Shown: positions 33,560 to 43,516, counted from the stretch's first letter. The stretch: 64,000 nucleotides of DNA from Mycobacterium lepromatosis (GCF_000975265.2 NZ_CP083405.1:682001-746000), one strand, 5' to 3'. The notes: a model not told the origin generated them from the letters alone. Numbers and translations: made by a program.

Positions 33560-34780
33560 AACCTACGGTTTCGGCGGGGACCAATTCGCGGCCAACATGT
33601 ACGCGCCGACCAAGGCTAGGCCTGGTGCCCACGCCTTTCAGCGGTGATGCGCAGTAGGCGGTGTCTTCGACCAGCTTGACCGGGTCCAGCCCACCAGATG
33701 TTCATGTGTAACTGGGCGAACGCGTCGAACAATAGCAATTGAATAATATGAAGTCGTCGACTACACGTGCAGCGGTAACTAGTGCATGGTATTGTCAACC
33801 GGCAGCCGGGTGGTGAGTAGATTGCGTTAGCCGCTAAGGTTCCTATATGTTGTAGCGGGGCGACATGTTAGAATCCCCACCTTACCAATCGTTAGGTTAA
33901 GAATACCAGCCGTCCAAGGCCGACGGGGTCGGGAGTGGTGAGCCAGGCCAGGCAGTGTAGTCGCCCAGCGGGCTGAAGAAATTTTCTCAAGGCCGGAAAG
34001 CCGGCTGTTGCATTGCCGAGTGCGGTCAGTTGGCTCCGCACACCAGGTTGGTTGCGCACTGTCATGTTGTCGGATAACGTCACCACCACGTCCTCGGATA
34101 CGTCGTCTCCGGTCGCCACCCCTATTACGCGGGTGGCGAGTCAGTACTTGGTGTTGACTGCGGTGGTCTGATACAGAGTATCAGGCTAGGCCGCCGCGAA
34201 GGATCTTAAGTTTGTTGACCATGCTGTTGCCGGAGAATGTCTTGACCGGAATTGCGCTGCGGCGCCTATCGGCGATTAACTGGTAACTGGTAACTGGTAA
34301 CTGGTAACTGGTAACTGGTAACTGGTAACTGGTAACTGGTAACTGGTAACTGGTAACTGGTAACTGGTAACTGGTAACTGGTAACTGGTAACTGGTAACT
34401 GGTAACTGGTAACTGGTAACTGGTAACTGGTAACTGGTAACTGGTAACTGGTAACTGGTAACTGGTAACTGGTAACTGGTAACTGGTAACTGGTAACTGG
34501 GTGATGTCTCTCTGGTCCAGGTTGCGCTCGCACAGGCGGTCCATCAGTCCTATCCTCTCAACGACCGCCGTCACCGTGCCGTGCAGGTCGACGGTCTGGC
34601 CGCTCGGGTGGATGCCTTCGGCAATCTCGAGCACCACTACGGTGGTAGCCGGCCTGGTTGAGTGAAAACACAATGGCCGGGCCAGCGATGCCTGTGCCGC
34701 TGATCAGAACTGTCTGATTTGATATGGGTATTAGTTTATGGCACGGTCGCTGCTTGTTCAGAAATGCTCCGCCATGACTA
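33560..34780 (-). pseudogene. FAD-dependent monooxygenase (PHBH-like), interrupted by a 7-bp tandem array
   Basis: On the minus strand the N-terminal FAD fingerprint NQTVLISGTGIAGPAIVFSL is at about 34725-34660. VVLEIAEGIHPSGQTVDLHG and VERIGLMDRLCERNLDQRDI follow in a second frame. The frame then enters the 7-bp array (34500-34277). Beyond it are LKILRGGLA, GDDVSEDVVVTLSDN and, near 33740-33590, FDAFAQLHMNIWWAGPGQ followed by EDTAYCASPLKGVGT. The last is the GDAAYCxSPLxGxGT motif that binds FAD, in a damaged form. Intact relatives are about 380-400 residues and oxygenate aromatic or related substrates. Several frameshifts, stops and the array make it dead. Confidence 0.8.
34277..34500. repeat. 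Heptamer microsatellite: 32 exact copies of TAACTGG
   Basis: 224 bp of perfect 7-bp periodicity (TAACTGG on +, CCAGTTA on -), exactly 32 units with no substitutions. On the minus strand the array is open in frame and encodes a repeating LPVTSYQ heptapeptide (three DNA units per seven residues). On the plus strand it contains TAA stops. It lies inside the FAD monooxygenase pseudogene, right after the LDQRDI codons. Perfect identity over 32 units implies recent expansion by replication slippage, so copy number probably varies among strains. Confidence 0.97.
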
Positions 34781-34789
34781 GTATTCGTT

Positions 34790-35365
34790 CGTCGGGTATG
34801 CGAATCGTTCATTGTTGGTGAGTTGGGAAATTTGGAAAATTTCTTAGTATGGTGTACACTCGGTTGGAATGATTGCTGTATTCGGCGGCAGAGAAACTAC
34901 TTTGAAGCATCCCGGAGTTCGGTGAAGTGATGACGATAATCGGCACGTGGTTTCCTTGATTGTTGATTCTCAACGATAGGTTTTTGTGGTCCTAATTCCA
35001 TGTTATGGAAATGGTGGAATGCTGCGTCATTGAGGTGGAAGAGTGCACTATTTTTGGCATCATGTCCGCGAAGAAATTCTCGCCGTAGGCGACGTTATAT
35101 TACTCTATTGAATTTAATTGTAGATAAAGAGGAATTGGTTATTATATTCCATATCTTGAGCTCCGCTAGTAAACCACACGACGTTCGAGGTAGTGACAGC
35201 CGAAGCGAGATCCACAGCCATTTTAGAAACAGCAAAATGTGTTTTTTCGTGGTGGGCGACGTTGGAGAAAACGTTACGGAAAATCAGAAAAAATGCTACT
35301 TCGTCGGTAGCGAAGCCGAACTGGGGTGCGCGAAAACATCGCTGCGGCATGGCCTGGCTTCTACG
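34790..35365. other. AT-richer gene-free stretch
   Basis: Roughly 575 bp with runs such as GGAAATTTGGAAAATTTCTT near 34820 and TATTACTCTATTGAATTTAA near 35100. A plus-strand open frame (35000-35368, 122 codons) is rich in Ser, Lys and Asn, unlike the neighbouring proteins, and matches no family I know. The 3' part of the phosphoesterase gene on the other strand seems to be deleted at its left edge here. Confidence 0.4.
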
Positions 35366-35369
35366 TAGC

Positions 35370-36220
35370 TGGTTCACGTCTTGCCGCCGCTTCGATGTTG
35401 TCTGCCAGGTTGGGTTGGTCATAGCAGTCCGCGCGGCAGTTCCAGTTGATACCGAAGTCGGATCTGCCGTTGACCGCCGTGTAGTTCGGGCCACTGGGGT
35501 AGGCCAGGGCATATTACTTTGATCCATATCCGTAGGCGTTGATGAGGCGGTTGATGTAGAGTGCGTTGGGACCGCCTATCAATGTTTTCACGCCCTGGTT
35601 TTCCAGGTAAACTACGAATATGTGATCAAGAAGGCCGACCGTCGACACCGGTGGTGTGGATGGTGGCGCAGGGAGTAGTGCGCCGATGGTGAAGCGACAG
35701 GTTGCCGGTGTAGGGGTCGTTATAGCTGCCTGGTACTGGCTTGCGATTTGTCAGGGTCACGACCCACAACCGAGCTGCAGATGCTTGCCGGCATAGTGCC
35801 AGAGGTACTGTATTCAAGCAGCATGGTCAGGAACCGGCGATCTAACGCTCTGACCGGCCCAATCTTCCTGGTGCCTAACTGCTGCTGGTCTGATGTCAGA
35901 AAATTTACGGTGACTGGCGTCTCCTACGGGTCGTTTACCCAGCTGCTGAGTCGTCCGCTCAATGTGTAAAACACTCTACTGGTTGTCCAATCTTGGACGC
36001 CATGTGGCAGAGGTCGATTTTTTTTGAGTGAGTGTGCAGGTCGAACATTTCCGTCGCCGAAGAACTAATTGCCGCCATCGGGAGGGTTGGTGGCTGCTGG
36101 GATTTCCCAGCGGCCACGGCAACGGTAAACGTTGGCACCTAAAGGAGCGACGGCGGACGGGACGTGGTGCAGTGATTTGATCGCTGTCGATGTGTCTGTC
36201 CCGGTCCAACCCGGGATGGT
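35370..36220 (-). pseudogene. Secreted phosphoesterase (phospholipase C / acid phosphatase-like, PF04185 type), decayed
   Basis: Minus-strand blocks in order are: GRWEIPAATNPPDGGN (36110-36060); YTLSGRLSSWVNDP, then VTVNFLTSDQQQLGTRKIGP (about 35970-35850); VVTLTNRKPVPGSYNDPYTG and NLSL (35760-35690); then the catalytic domain start HIFVVYLENQGVKTLIGGPN, INRLINAYGYGSK and SDFGINWNCRADCYDQPNLA up to about 35380. The first part is a beta-sandwich carbohydrate-binding-like domain seen on exported proteins. The second is the alkaline-phosphatase-superfamily start with the E-N motif. Internal stops and frame changes, plus loss of the C-terminal two thirds, make it a relic. Confidence 0.75.
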
Positions 36221-36229
36221 CACCTAACT

Positions 36230-36830
36230 CTATATCCCAACAATGATGGTTCACCGAGTTTGGCGCCAGGGTTTTACCAGCAAATTCATGCTCTCAGTCG
36301 GATATATTCCTATTGCGGGAATTGCCATTTTGAAATGACTAGCACAGTGACCCCAATAAGTGTGCCAGATATAGGACAAATTACTTTATATGAATATAAG
36401 CAAGTTTGACCGATAAATTGGCTGTGCAGCATCATCAATTCTTGTTTTTCACGAGGTTTGTCTACACGTTATTTGCGGTGTCGCACATCGGTTATTTCTT
36501 CGGTCCAACGCTAAAATTCTCGCCTGTGGGTGATTTTTTCACTTCGTTGATCAACAAGCGACTACACGTCACGTGTTATTTCTGCGATCTCGCAGTCTAC
36601 TATAAAAATTATACAGCTTGTTCAGCAACGGTCAGCGGTGGTCAAAAAACGTCATTGGTGTCCGCAACGGGATCGGTGATAATTGAAGTCACGGCGACAA
36701 AATTTGAATCTTTTTCAATTCGTCGTAAGTTCATTCTGGTCACAATAACAACGTGTCAGAATCAAGTGCTTCGACCGGCCAGCCGAGTCAACGCAAGTTT
36801 TTGCGTAAAGCAAGTTTGCGCGGTTCAGAG
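36230..36830. other. AT-rich stretch with an unexplained 143-codon open frame
   Basis: About 600 bp of roughly 45% GC by eye, for example 26 of 60 bases in 36421-36480. A plus-strand frame at 36406-36837 stays open for 143 codons. Its product is rich in Phe, Thr, Ser and Val, starts TDKLAVQHHQFLFFTRFVYT, and has three Cys-containing clusters. It has no recognised domain and no convincing ribosome-binding site. I do not annotate it as a gene, but the lack of stops in AT-rich DNA is notable. Confidence 0.3.
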
Positions 36831-36834
36831 TACA

Positions 36835-37190
36835 TAGACAGGTAGACGGCGTGGCGGGCAAGTCGGCTCTACCAACGCGAAGCCGGCTCGTTCCATCAGT
36901 TGCACCGAGCGCGTGTTATCGACATTGCAGATGGCCCAGACCTGGTACACATCCGGGTCGGTGTTAGGCTTGGTGGGCAACATGATTGAGCGCCTACGAC
37001 ATTAAACTTTCCCCCACTGCCAACCGAGGCAGTAATCAATTTCGACGTAGTGCTGCATCGGGCATTGGCAACTGGTCAGCTCGATGAGATCGCACCTGTT
37101 TCACAGCGTGATGGCCCAGGTCTGTTCATTGTAGCTGAAATTGGTGCGCTCAGCGATGACCCATCGCATTACCGCGACGTCAGGGTGTGG
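36835..37190 (-). pseudogene. GNAT-family acetyltransferase (RimJ-like), decayed
   Basis: Minus-strand text at about 37160-37100 gives MRWVIAERTNFSYNEQTWAI. Later blocks in other frames give YCLGWQWGKV near 37015 and, at 36965-36870, DPDVYQVWAICNVDNTRSVQ followed by LMERAGFALVEP. The N-x-x-S-x-x-x-x-x-x-A-G-F pattern is the motif B end of RimJ/RimL-type N-acetyltransferases, with the acetyl-CoA-binding region just before it. Two or more frameshifts and a stop near the acetyl-CoA loop kill it. The substrate is unknown. Confidence 0.75.
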
Positions 37191-37363
37191 CATCCAAGGT
37201 TAGGTATCGCATGACTCGGGGATCGGTGGGTGACTTGCTGGACAATCGGGCCGATGTCGTCGAGCATTTGGTAGGTGCAGCAGCAGTCGTGGCCCGACCA
37301 TGGGCCAATAACATGTCCCGAACCCGCGCGGAACGAATAACGGCGCGTACTTCGCTGGGTCGG

Positions 37364-38600
37364 TTACCACCGCCAGATTCGGTTCAACCCGAACCCACGG
37401 GCCAACCTAGAATGGCGTTCTGGGTAGGGCGTGTCGCTTGTGTCTCGTCCGTGAACCGATCCGGGCGCATCAGGTGCACCGACCCTGCGGACAGCCCACA
37501 CGCTGTCGGTTGTCCCGTCGCCGAAAACAATATACGCACGAACCGCGGTTAACCGCCGGCGGTCGGCCCTAGTCCGCCGCCGACGGTACAGAATAACGGT
37601 GGCTTGATGTGTGGTGGCCCTATCGCGTCGTGTCGTGAATAAGCCCTTCTCGTTGAGTCGGTACATGGTCGCTGCGCGTATTCGTATGTCGGCGGGGATG
37701 ACGAACTCGGTGTCGGTCATGCCCGCCTGGCCTAGGAGTCGTTCGTCGAGAACCTAGTAAAAAGGGGGGGTGCCCTCGATGCGGGACGCGATCACGCCCA
37801 GCGCATCTATCGAGTGGCTGTAGGTGACTCGATTGCCGGGCTGATGCACGAGCGGGAGTCGGTTAGCCAGTGGTCTGAGTTCCGACAGAACGGCAGTAGC
37901 AGGTATACTGATCAACAAGACCGGCGCGGGTACCGAAAATCGGTAGGCCAGGACGCTAGTATGGGTGAACAGATCCTCGAGCAGGGCGGCGCGCTGTGCC
38001 GGGTGCGTCCGGTCTAACGGACCGTCCGGTTGGTCGAGCACTTGCGGCTCGGCTAATTTCGGTTCCCGGCGCGCGATCGGGTCGTGCAATATCAGCTTGC
38101 TCTCGCCGACCAGACACATCACCGCGGCCACCGTGACCGGTTTGGTCATCGACGCGATACAAAACAGCGTGTCTCTTTGCATCGGCAGGTCCGTGTCGTG
38201 TTTCGGTAACCGATCTCGTTGATCTGCAACGTTTCTCCGCGATGCCAAACCACTGTCAACTTGTTGGCAAGTAAGCCGGCATAGCAAACCTCGCGGATGG
38301 AGATCTAATTGCCGTCGAGGTTCACCCGGTTTAGCCCAATTCTCGCTGCTGCGCGCGGGACTTACCAGAACACCAATTCTATTCTTTTTCCTTTCTGTTC
38401 GCGGCGAACCGTGGTGGATTCCAGCGATGCAATATCCCACTATGTTGCCAAGGACGTCTTGCAACGTCTGCTTGAAGACCACGGGCAGCGGCTTTTCCAC
38501 ATTGGACGAGTTGGCGTCGGAGAAGCAGTTGCTCAATAGGGTGACGCCGGGTCTGGTAGCGCGATGAACTACGGCGGCTCAGCTGCGTGCGGTCGTCCAG
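37364..38600 (-). pseudogene. Beta-lactamase-fold serine hydrolase (class C / EstB type), decayed
   Basis: On the minus strand 38170-38060 reads RDTLFCIASMTKPVTVAAVM, with the catalytic S-x-x-K (SMTK). LILHDPIARREPKLAEP and LLEDLFTHTSVLAYRF (HTS motif) follow, then RVTYSHSIDALGVIASRIEG with the Tyr-x-Ser motif. The frame is lost at a run of seven G at 37764-37770. It resumes at 37720 with MTDTEFVIPADIRIRAATMY and later reaches ARGFGLNRIW. Intact homologues such as Rv1367c are about 375-400 residues, usually extracytoplasmic, and include esterases and D-Ala peptidases. The frameshift at the G-run alone is inactivating. Confidence 0.85.
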
Positions 38601-38934
38601 GCAATGGAACGTGCCGCTGTCGGATAAATTGGTGTAGCCACCGAGCTTTATAGAGTCGGCCACTGCGCACTCTACCTCGCCTCCGGCGTCCTTGGTAGCC
38701 CATGGTGGTTTGGATATCGGCGGGATGTCGTCGCCTAGGCTCTTACTGCGATATAGGGCACTCGAAATTCCATTCGGGGGAAGTTCGTCCTAGTCCTACG
38801 TTTAGCGTGGTCGTCGGGTTACTTATGCAGTGTGAAATTCGTTCAGTGCGGCATCGATCCTGGTCTACACTTCACTGACGAGTATTTCAAGCCGACCCGA
38901 TGATGGTCGAGTGGTAGTGCGTCCCGGTGGGTGT

Positions 38935-40080
38935 GTTGGATTTAGCTCTGTGCCAGACAGTTTCGTCTTTCCTTGTGCTTACATCTCAACCGATGTTTTT
39001 CCTTGACATAGTTGCAGAGCTCGCGGTATCCGAGCCCGTTTGCCATAGTGATCGGTCCGACCCGATGACACGGCTAGGCGTGGTCGCAGTAACGGATTGG
39101 GGCATCACAAAAGATGAGGTACGACAGCGCTGATCCCGCAACCCGATGAAGCGGGCTGGCCCCTTCGGGAAGCAGCGTGTCCGCGACTCCATGACTACCA
39201 GGGCTCCCGAGCGCGGATGATGGTAGAACCGGCGCAGCGTAGCCTGTGACCGGGTATCGGTGACCGCCTTGCTGACCAGGTTGCGCGCCACCGCCTCTGG
39301 GATGGGGCCATACCCGTCGACCACCGCCGCGGTGTTGTCGCTATCCAGCCGCGTTTTCGTGGAAGATTTAGTAGGTTAACCGCAACCGATTGAGCCACTT
39401 ACGCCGGTCGTCCTGTGATGCGCGCGACCAAATGTATGACCAAATGTATTTTGGTCATCACCTGGCCACGTGTGCGGCTGTCGAATGTGGTGTCGGCAAC
39501 CTGCTCAAGTGTCGTATGCACCGACATACCTTGGGCGAGTGGAAACAACGCCATCACCCCGGTTATGGTGTCGGGGACGGCTGAATCGTGTCACGATGCG
39601 TTCGGCTTCAGCTTTGGAGGCCCGATCCACCTATTGCCTAACCGTTGAGCAGGTAGGCAATGGGCTTTGCCGCGGTCGCGCTGCGCGCATCACCGATGCC
39701 TTTCAATTTCGACATGTCGGTGCAGAGCTCGGCGTTCAGTGCGCGCAGGCCTAAACGTCCAAGCAGGCTGACTCCGCACTATCAGTGTGGCCCGCCACTC
39801 GGATAGTCTCCTGGTCTCCAGTGCGGCCAGTGGGTTCGGTATCTCGTACACCAACGCGATCTCACTGGCCGCCCCACGGCCGTGCGGCGGTGCTGGTATC
39901 TCCGTATAAACTTCAATGGTTGCCCGTGCTTGAACTGCGGCGGCGGCTGATTTCACCCGTTCCAATGTGGCGATTCGAGCGACCAGTATCGCCTTATCGG
40001 CATGCGGATCTATCGCCGCCAGCCACCTAAGATCGAATATACTTGCGGTATTGGATCCGGGCGCCGACAGGTTGACTTGG
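38935..40080 (-). pseudogene. 13E12-type DUF222/HNH endonuclease-family protein, decayed
   Basis: Minus-strand blocks are ATLERVKSAAAAVQARATIE near 39970, RGAASEIALVYE, TRRLSEWRATLIVRSQ near 39800, DGYGPIPEAVARNLVSKAV at 39320-39260, and LRRFYHHPRSGALVVMESRT followed by RFIGLRDQRCR (39240-39140). After a frame change the HNH region follows: CDAPIRYCDHA, GPITMANGLGY and CNYVKEK. This is the pattern of the REP13E12 family of repeated mycobacterial proteins, linked to phage-like insertion. Many stops and frameshifts are present. No flanking attachment repeats were found. Confidence 0.8.
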
Positions 40081-40210
40081 TAGGGATTAGCCGACGATCC
40101 CGCTGGGTGCCCCGCATCGTCGCCAAGGGGCAGTAGTGCTACGCTGCCCGGCAGTCGACGTCCTTTAACGATCCGTCCGGAGAGGCGGAGAAGGAGGTCT
40201 GCGTACCACC

Positions 40211-40757
40211 ATGTCTCGCATGGGTACCGCGGATGACCCCGCTTTTGCCCTGGGATCCAGAGAATCCCGAGAACTTATGTCCGTGGCCGACGTCGGTCGT
40301 ACTATTTTCCGTATTGCTCACCAGATCACCGGAAAGACTGCGTTAGATGGCTCCGATACGCCCCGGGTAATGCTGCTGGGAAGCCCGATGCACGGCATCA
40401 TCTTGACCGGCAACACTGGCGAATACACTGGAATTGAGGTAGGTCCCGGTGGGTTGGACATCGCTCTGTGCTGCGATGACCCGATGATGCAGTCGACGCG
40501 GCCACTGAAGGCCACGTCGATCTTGCTCGGCGGTGTTGACGACGTTCTGTATGCCGGGCGCTCGGTACATGCCACTATCGATGCGGGGCCAGTTGCGAAC
40601 CGTTCAGTTTGTTTTGCTGGTCGATCCCGACCACCGAGAACTGTCTCCGTACCGACTACGTGGGCAAGAATGTGCCTACCTCGCAACGTGAGAGTGTGCA
40701 TGTACTGCTGCGTGAGCACGACGACCGCTATGGCGTAGTGATATCCAGGGACGGTGC
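40211..40757 (+). pseudogene. pyrR: PyrR pyrimidine regulator / uracil phosphoribosyltransferase, decayed
   Basis: The N-terminus is well preserved: [20 protein letters not shown] and a T-P-R-V-M-L-L-G strand. Two in-frame deletions follow. One sits after MHGIILT, where the LANRLA-like helix is missing. The other is in the PRPP loop, which reads [12 protein letters not shown] instead of the longer form with a repeated VDD, consistent with recombination between the two VDD-encoding repeats. A frameshift near 40585 puts [10 protein letters not shown] in another frame, and a second one precedes [20 protein letters not shown]. PyrR binds pyr mRNA with UMP to attenuate the operon. Its loss should remove that control from the intact genes downstream. 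Confidence 0.88.
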
Positions 40758-41722
40758 GTATGCGCAGACATCTTTTGACCGCCGGTGATTTGAGCCGCGA
40801 CGATGCCACCGCCATTCTCGACGATGCCGATCGGTTCGCGCAGGCTCTGGTGGGTCGTGAGATCAAGAGGCTGCCGACGCTACGAGGTCGCACGGTAGTC
40901 ACGATGTTCTACGAAAATTCGACTCGCACCCGCGTGTCGTTCGAGGTGGCAGGCAAGTGGATGAGCGCCAATGTGATCAGTGTCAGCGCGGTAGGATCGT
41001 CGGTGGATAAGGGCGAATCGTTGCGTGACACCGCGCTGACACTGCGTGCGGCCGGTGCTGACGCGTTGATTATCCGGCACCCGGCGTCCGGTGCTGCCCA
41101 TCTGCTTGCCGGTTGGACTGCTGCTGAGACCGGCGAGGGTGGCCCGGCGGTGATCAATGCCGGCGACGGCACTCATGAGCACCCGACCCAGGCGCTGCTG
41201 GACGCGCTCACTATCCGTCAGCGGCTTGGCGGCATTGAAGGCCGGCGCATCGTAATCGTCGGCGACATCTTGCACAGTCGGGTCGCGCGGTCCAACGTCG
41301 TGCTGCTAGACACTCTGGGCGCCGAGGTGGTGCTGGTGGCGCCGCGGACTTTGTTGCCGATTGGGGTTGACGGCTGGCCGGCCACTGTCTCAGGCGACTT
41401 TGACGCTGAACTACCCGCCGCCGATGCGGTGCTGATTCTGCGAGTACAGGCCGAACGGATGAATGGCGGGTTTTTCCCTTCGGTACGCGAGTATTCGTGT
41501 TTTTATGGGCTAACCGAGCGGCGCCAGGCAATGTTGCCCGGCCATGCCGTGGTGCTGCACCCAGGGCCGATGCTGCGTGGCATGGAAATCGCCTCCTCGG
41601 TTGCTGACTCGTCGCAATCAGCTGTTTTGCAACAGGTTTCCAACGGTGTGCATGTGCGGATGGCAGTACTTTTCCATGTTCTGGTTGAGACCGAGTTGGC
41701 TGAAGAAGAGGGTGCGGCATGA
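40754..41722 (+). CDS. pyrB: Aspartate carbamoyltransferase catalytic subunit
   Basis: A 322-residue enzyme condensing carbamoyl phosphate with aspartate. The CP-binding motif is [18 protein letters not shown] (about 53-70). Further active-site segments are [15 protein letters not shown] (Ser/Lys loop), [14 protein letters not shown] (His), [17 protein letters not shown], and [13 protein letters not shown] near 270. No regulatory pyrI gene is present, as usual in Actinobacteria. The first codon may be GTG 40754 or ATG 40760. Its stop overlaps the pyrC start (ATGA), so the two are translationally coupled. Confidence 0.96.
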   Translation: MRMRRHLLTAGDLSRDDATAILDDADRFAQALVGREIKRLPTLRGRTVVTMFYENSTRTRVSFEVAGKWMSANVISVSAVGSSVDKGESLRDTALTLRAAGADALIIRHPASGAAHLLAGWTAAETGEGGPAVINAGDGTHEHPTQALLDALTIRQRLGGIEGRRIVIVGDILHSRVARSNVVLLDTLGAEVVLVAPRTLLPIGVDGWPATVSGDFDAELPAADAVLILRVQAERMNGGFFPSVREYSCFYGLTERRQAMLPGHAVVLHPGPMLRGMEIASSVADSSQSAVLQQVSNGVHVRMAVLFHVLVETELAEEEGAA

Positions 41723-43011
41723 GCGTGTTACTTCGCGGTGTCCGTTTGTACGGCGAGGGTGAACGGGTCGATGTAATGGTTGAGGGCGGCCAGATTACCA
41801 ACATTGGTGCGGGTCTTGATATTCCCGACACTGCTGACCTGATCGATGCCACCGATCAGGTACTGCTTCCCGGCCTGGTGGATCTGCACACCCACTTGCG
41901 TGAGCCGGGCCGCGAATATGCTGAGGACATCGAAACTGGTTCGGCAGCGGCGGCTCTTGGTGGTTATACTGCGGTTTTCGCGATGCCCAATACCACCCCG
42001 GTGGCGGACAGTCCGGTGGTTACCGACCATGTCTGGCACCGTGGCCAGCAGGTCGGCCTGGTTGATGTGCACCCCGTCGGTGCGGTCACTGTCGGGCTGG
42101 CCGGAGCCGAGCTCACCGAGATGGGTATGATGGCTGCCGGTGCCGCACAGGTGCGGATCTTCTCCGACGATGGCAACTGCGTGCATAACCCGTTGGTGAT
42201 GCGCCGTGCCCTGGAGTACGCCACCGGTTTGGGAGTGCTGATCGCTCAGCACGCCGAGGAGCCGAGGCTGACTGTCGGCGCTGTTGCGCACGAAGGACCT
42301 ACGGCCGCCAGGTTGGGATTGTCGGGATGGCCCAGAGCGGCTGAGGAATCGATCGTTGCCCGTGACGCCCTGTTGGCCCGCGATGCCGGCGCTCGGGTGC
42401 ACATCTGCCATGCCTCTACCGCAGGCACTGTGGAGATCCTGAAATGGGCTAAGGAGCAAGGAATTTCCATAACTGCCGAGGTAACACCACATCATCTTCT
42501 GCTCGATGACAGCAGGCTAGCCAGCTACGATGGGGTGAATCGAGTCAACCCGCCGCTACGTGAAGCCGCCGACGCAGTCGCACTACGGCAGGCGTTGGCT
42601 GATGGGATCATCGATTGCGTGACTACCGACCACGCCCCGCATGCCGATCATGAGAAATGCGTCGAATTCTCCGCGGCGCGCCCTGGCATGCTGGGCTTGC
42701 AGACGGCGCTGTCGGTGGTGGTGCACACGATGGTGATGCCTGGTCTATTAAGCTGGCGCGATGTCGCGCAGGTGATGAGTGAGAACCCGGCCCGCATTGC
42801 TGGGTTGCCAGATCATGGCCGGCCACTGGAGGTGGGCGAACCGGCTAACCTGACGGTGGTGGACCCGGACGTTACCTGGACGGTTACCGGTGACGGCCTG
42901 GCCAGCAGGTCAGCCAACACACCATACGAGGCGATGACTCTGCCCGCCACTGTGACTGCGACCCTGCTGCGCGGGAAGGTCACCGCTCGGGATCAGAAGA
43001 GTCCGGTATGA
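41719..43011 (+). CDS. pyrC: Dihydroorotase
   Basis: A 430-residue class I amidohydrolase that cyclises carbamoyl aspartate. The metal-site motif [20 protein letters not shown] is at about 56-75. The carboxylated-Lys position typical of class I is replaced in this branch by the SDDGNC region ([12 protein letters not shown]). [14 protein letters not shown] and [13 protein letters not shown] supply further ligands, and [12 protein letters not shown] carries the catalytic Asp. It overlaps pyrB by 4 bp, and its end overlaps the ATG of the next small membrane-protein frame. Confidence 0.96.
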   Translation: MSVLLRGVRLYGEGERVDVMVEGGQITNIGAGLDIPDTADLIDATDQVLLPGLVDLHTHLREPGREYAEDIETGSAAAALGGYTAVFAMPNTTPVADSPVVTDHVWHRGQQVGLVDVHPVGAVTVGLAGAELTEMGMMAAGAAQVRIFSDDGNCVHNPLVMRRALEYATGLGVLIAQHAEEPRLTVGAVAHEGPTAARLGLSGWPRAAEESIVARDALLARDAGARVHICHASTAGTVEILKWAKEQGISITAEVTPHHLLLDDSRLASYDGVNRVNPPLREAADAVALRQALADGIIDCVTTDHAPHADHEKCVEFSAARPGMLGLQTALSVVVHTMVMPGLLSWRDVAQVMSENPARIAGLPDHGRPLEVGEPANLTVVDPDVTWTVTGDGLASRSANTPYEAMTLPATVTATLLRGKVTARDQKSPV

Positions 43012-43048
43012 ACTCCGACACGCTGGTGGGTCGCTGGTTTTTGCTTCG

Positions 43049-43516
43049 GTGCTGGTGGTGTTGGTGGCAGTGGTGATTCAACTGATGATGCGCAGATGGC
43101 GGTGCCGTGGGCGTCGGCAGGTGGAGCTGATGAGCATTCAGTTCGACATGCTTGCCGAGGTGTGTGCGGAAACTACGATTACCCACGGCATGTACGTCGG
43201 GTACATGATGGCTCCACTCTGGAACGAGCGGATCGCGGCCGGTGATTTTGGGTATCGCAGCAAGGTGGTGCCGACCCGCTATCCCGAAGAAATCATGTTG
43301 CAGTGCATCCATATCCGCCAGATTTGGATTCCGCAGGAGTCGATTATTGCCATCTGTACCGAGTGCGGCATCGCTGGAAAGATTGCTGTTCGCAATCGGA
43401 TATTTGCTATTCGGTGGCGGTTCCTGTCGGGCGTTGAGCTCGATACCGCGTTTTGGGCAAATAACCGCAACCAATACCACGAGTGTCTGGAGCCCCATAC
43501 AGGAGAAGCTGCGTGA
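43049..43516 (+). CDS. Small conserved membrane/exported protein of the pyr operon (Rv1382-like)
   Basis: 155 residues from GTG 43049. One N-terminal hydrophobic segment (VLVVLVAVVIQLMM) is followed by an Arg-rich stop-transfer (RRWRCRGRR) and a soluble domain with MYVGYMMAPLWNERIAAGDF, IMLQCIHIRQIWIPQESI and IAGKIAVRNRIFAIRWRFLS. The natural start would be ATG 43008, overlapping the pyrC stop ([10 protein letters not shown]), but that frame is lost near 43040, one frame away from the hydrophobic segment. Either a small indel truncated the first dozen residues or GTG 43049 is used. The body has no stop. Several Cys replace residues expected to be Arg or Tyr, hinting at drift. Function unknown. 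Confidence 0.7.
   Translation: MLVVLVAVVIQLMMRRWRCRGRRQVELMSIQFDMLAEVCAETTITHGMYVGYMMAPLWNERIAAGDFGYRSKVVPTRYPEEIMLQCIHIRQIWIPQESIIAICTECGIAGKIAVRNRIFAIRWRFLSGVELDTAFWANNRNQYHECLEPHTGEAA

Noticed and set aside
34277..34500. CRISPR array or direct-repeat satellite with spacers
   Set aside because: The repeat unit is only 7 bp and contiguous, with no spacers and no cas genes nearby.
39427..39460. Possible transposon end or att site: GACCAAATGTAT repeated twice and followed by ATTTTGGTC
   Set aside because: It is a 12-bp duplication inside the 13E12-type pseudogene with no matching copy at another edge, more likely a small slippage event.
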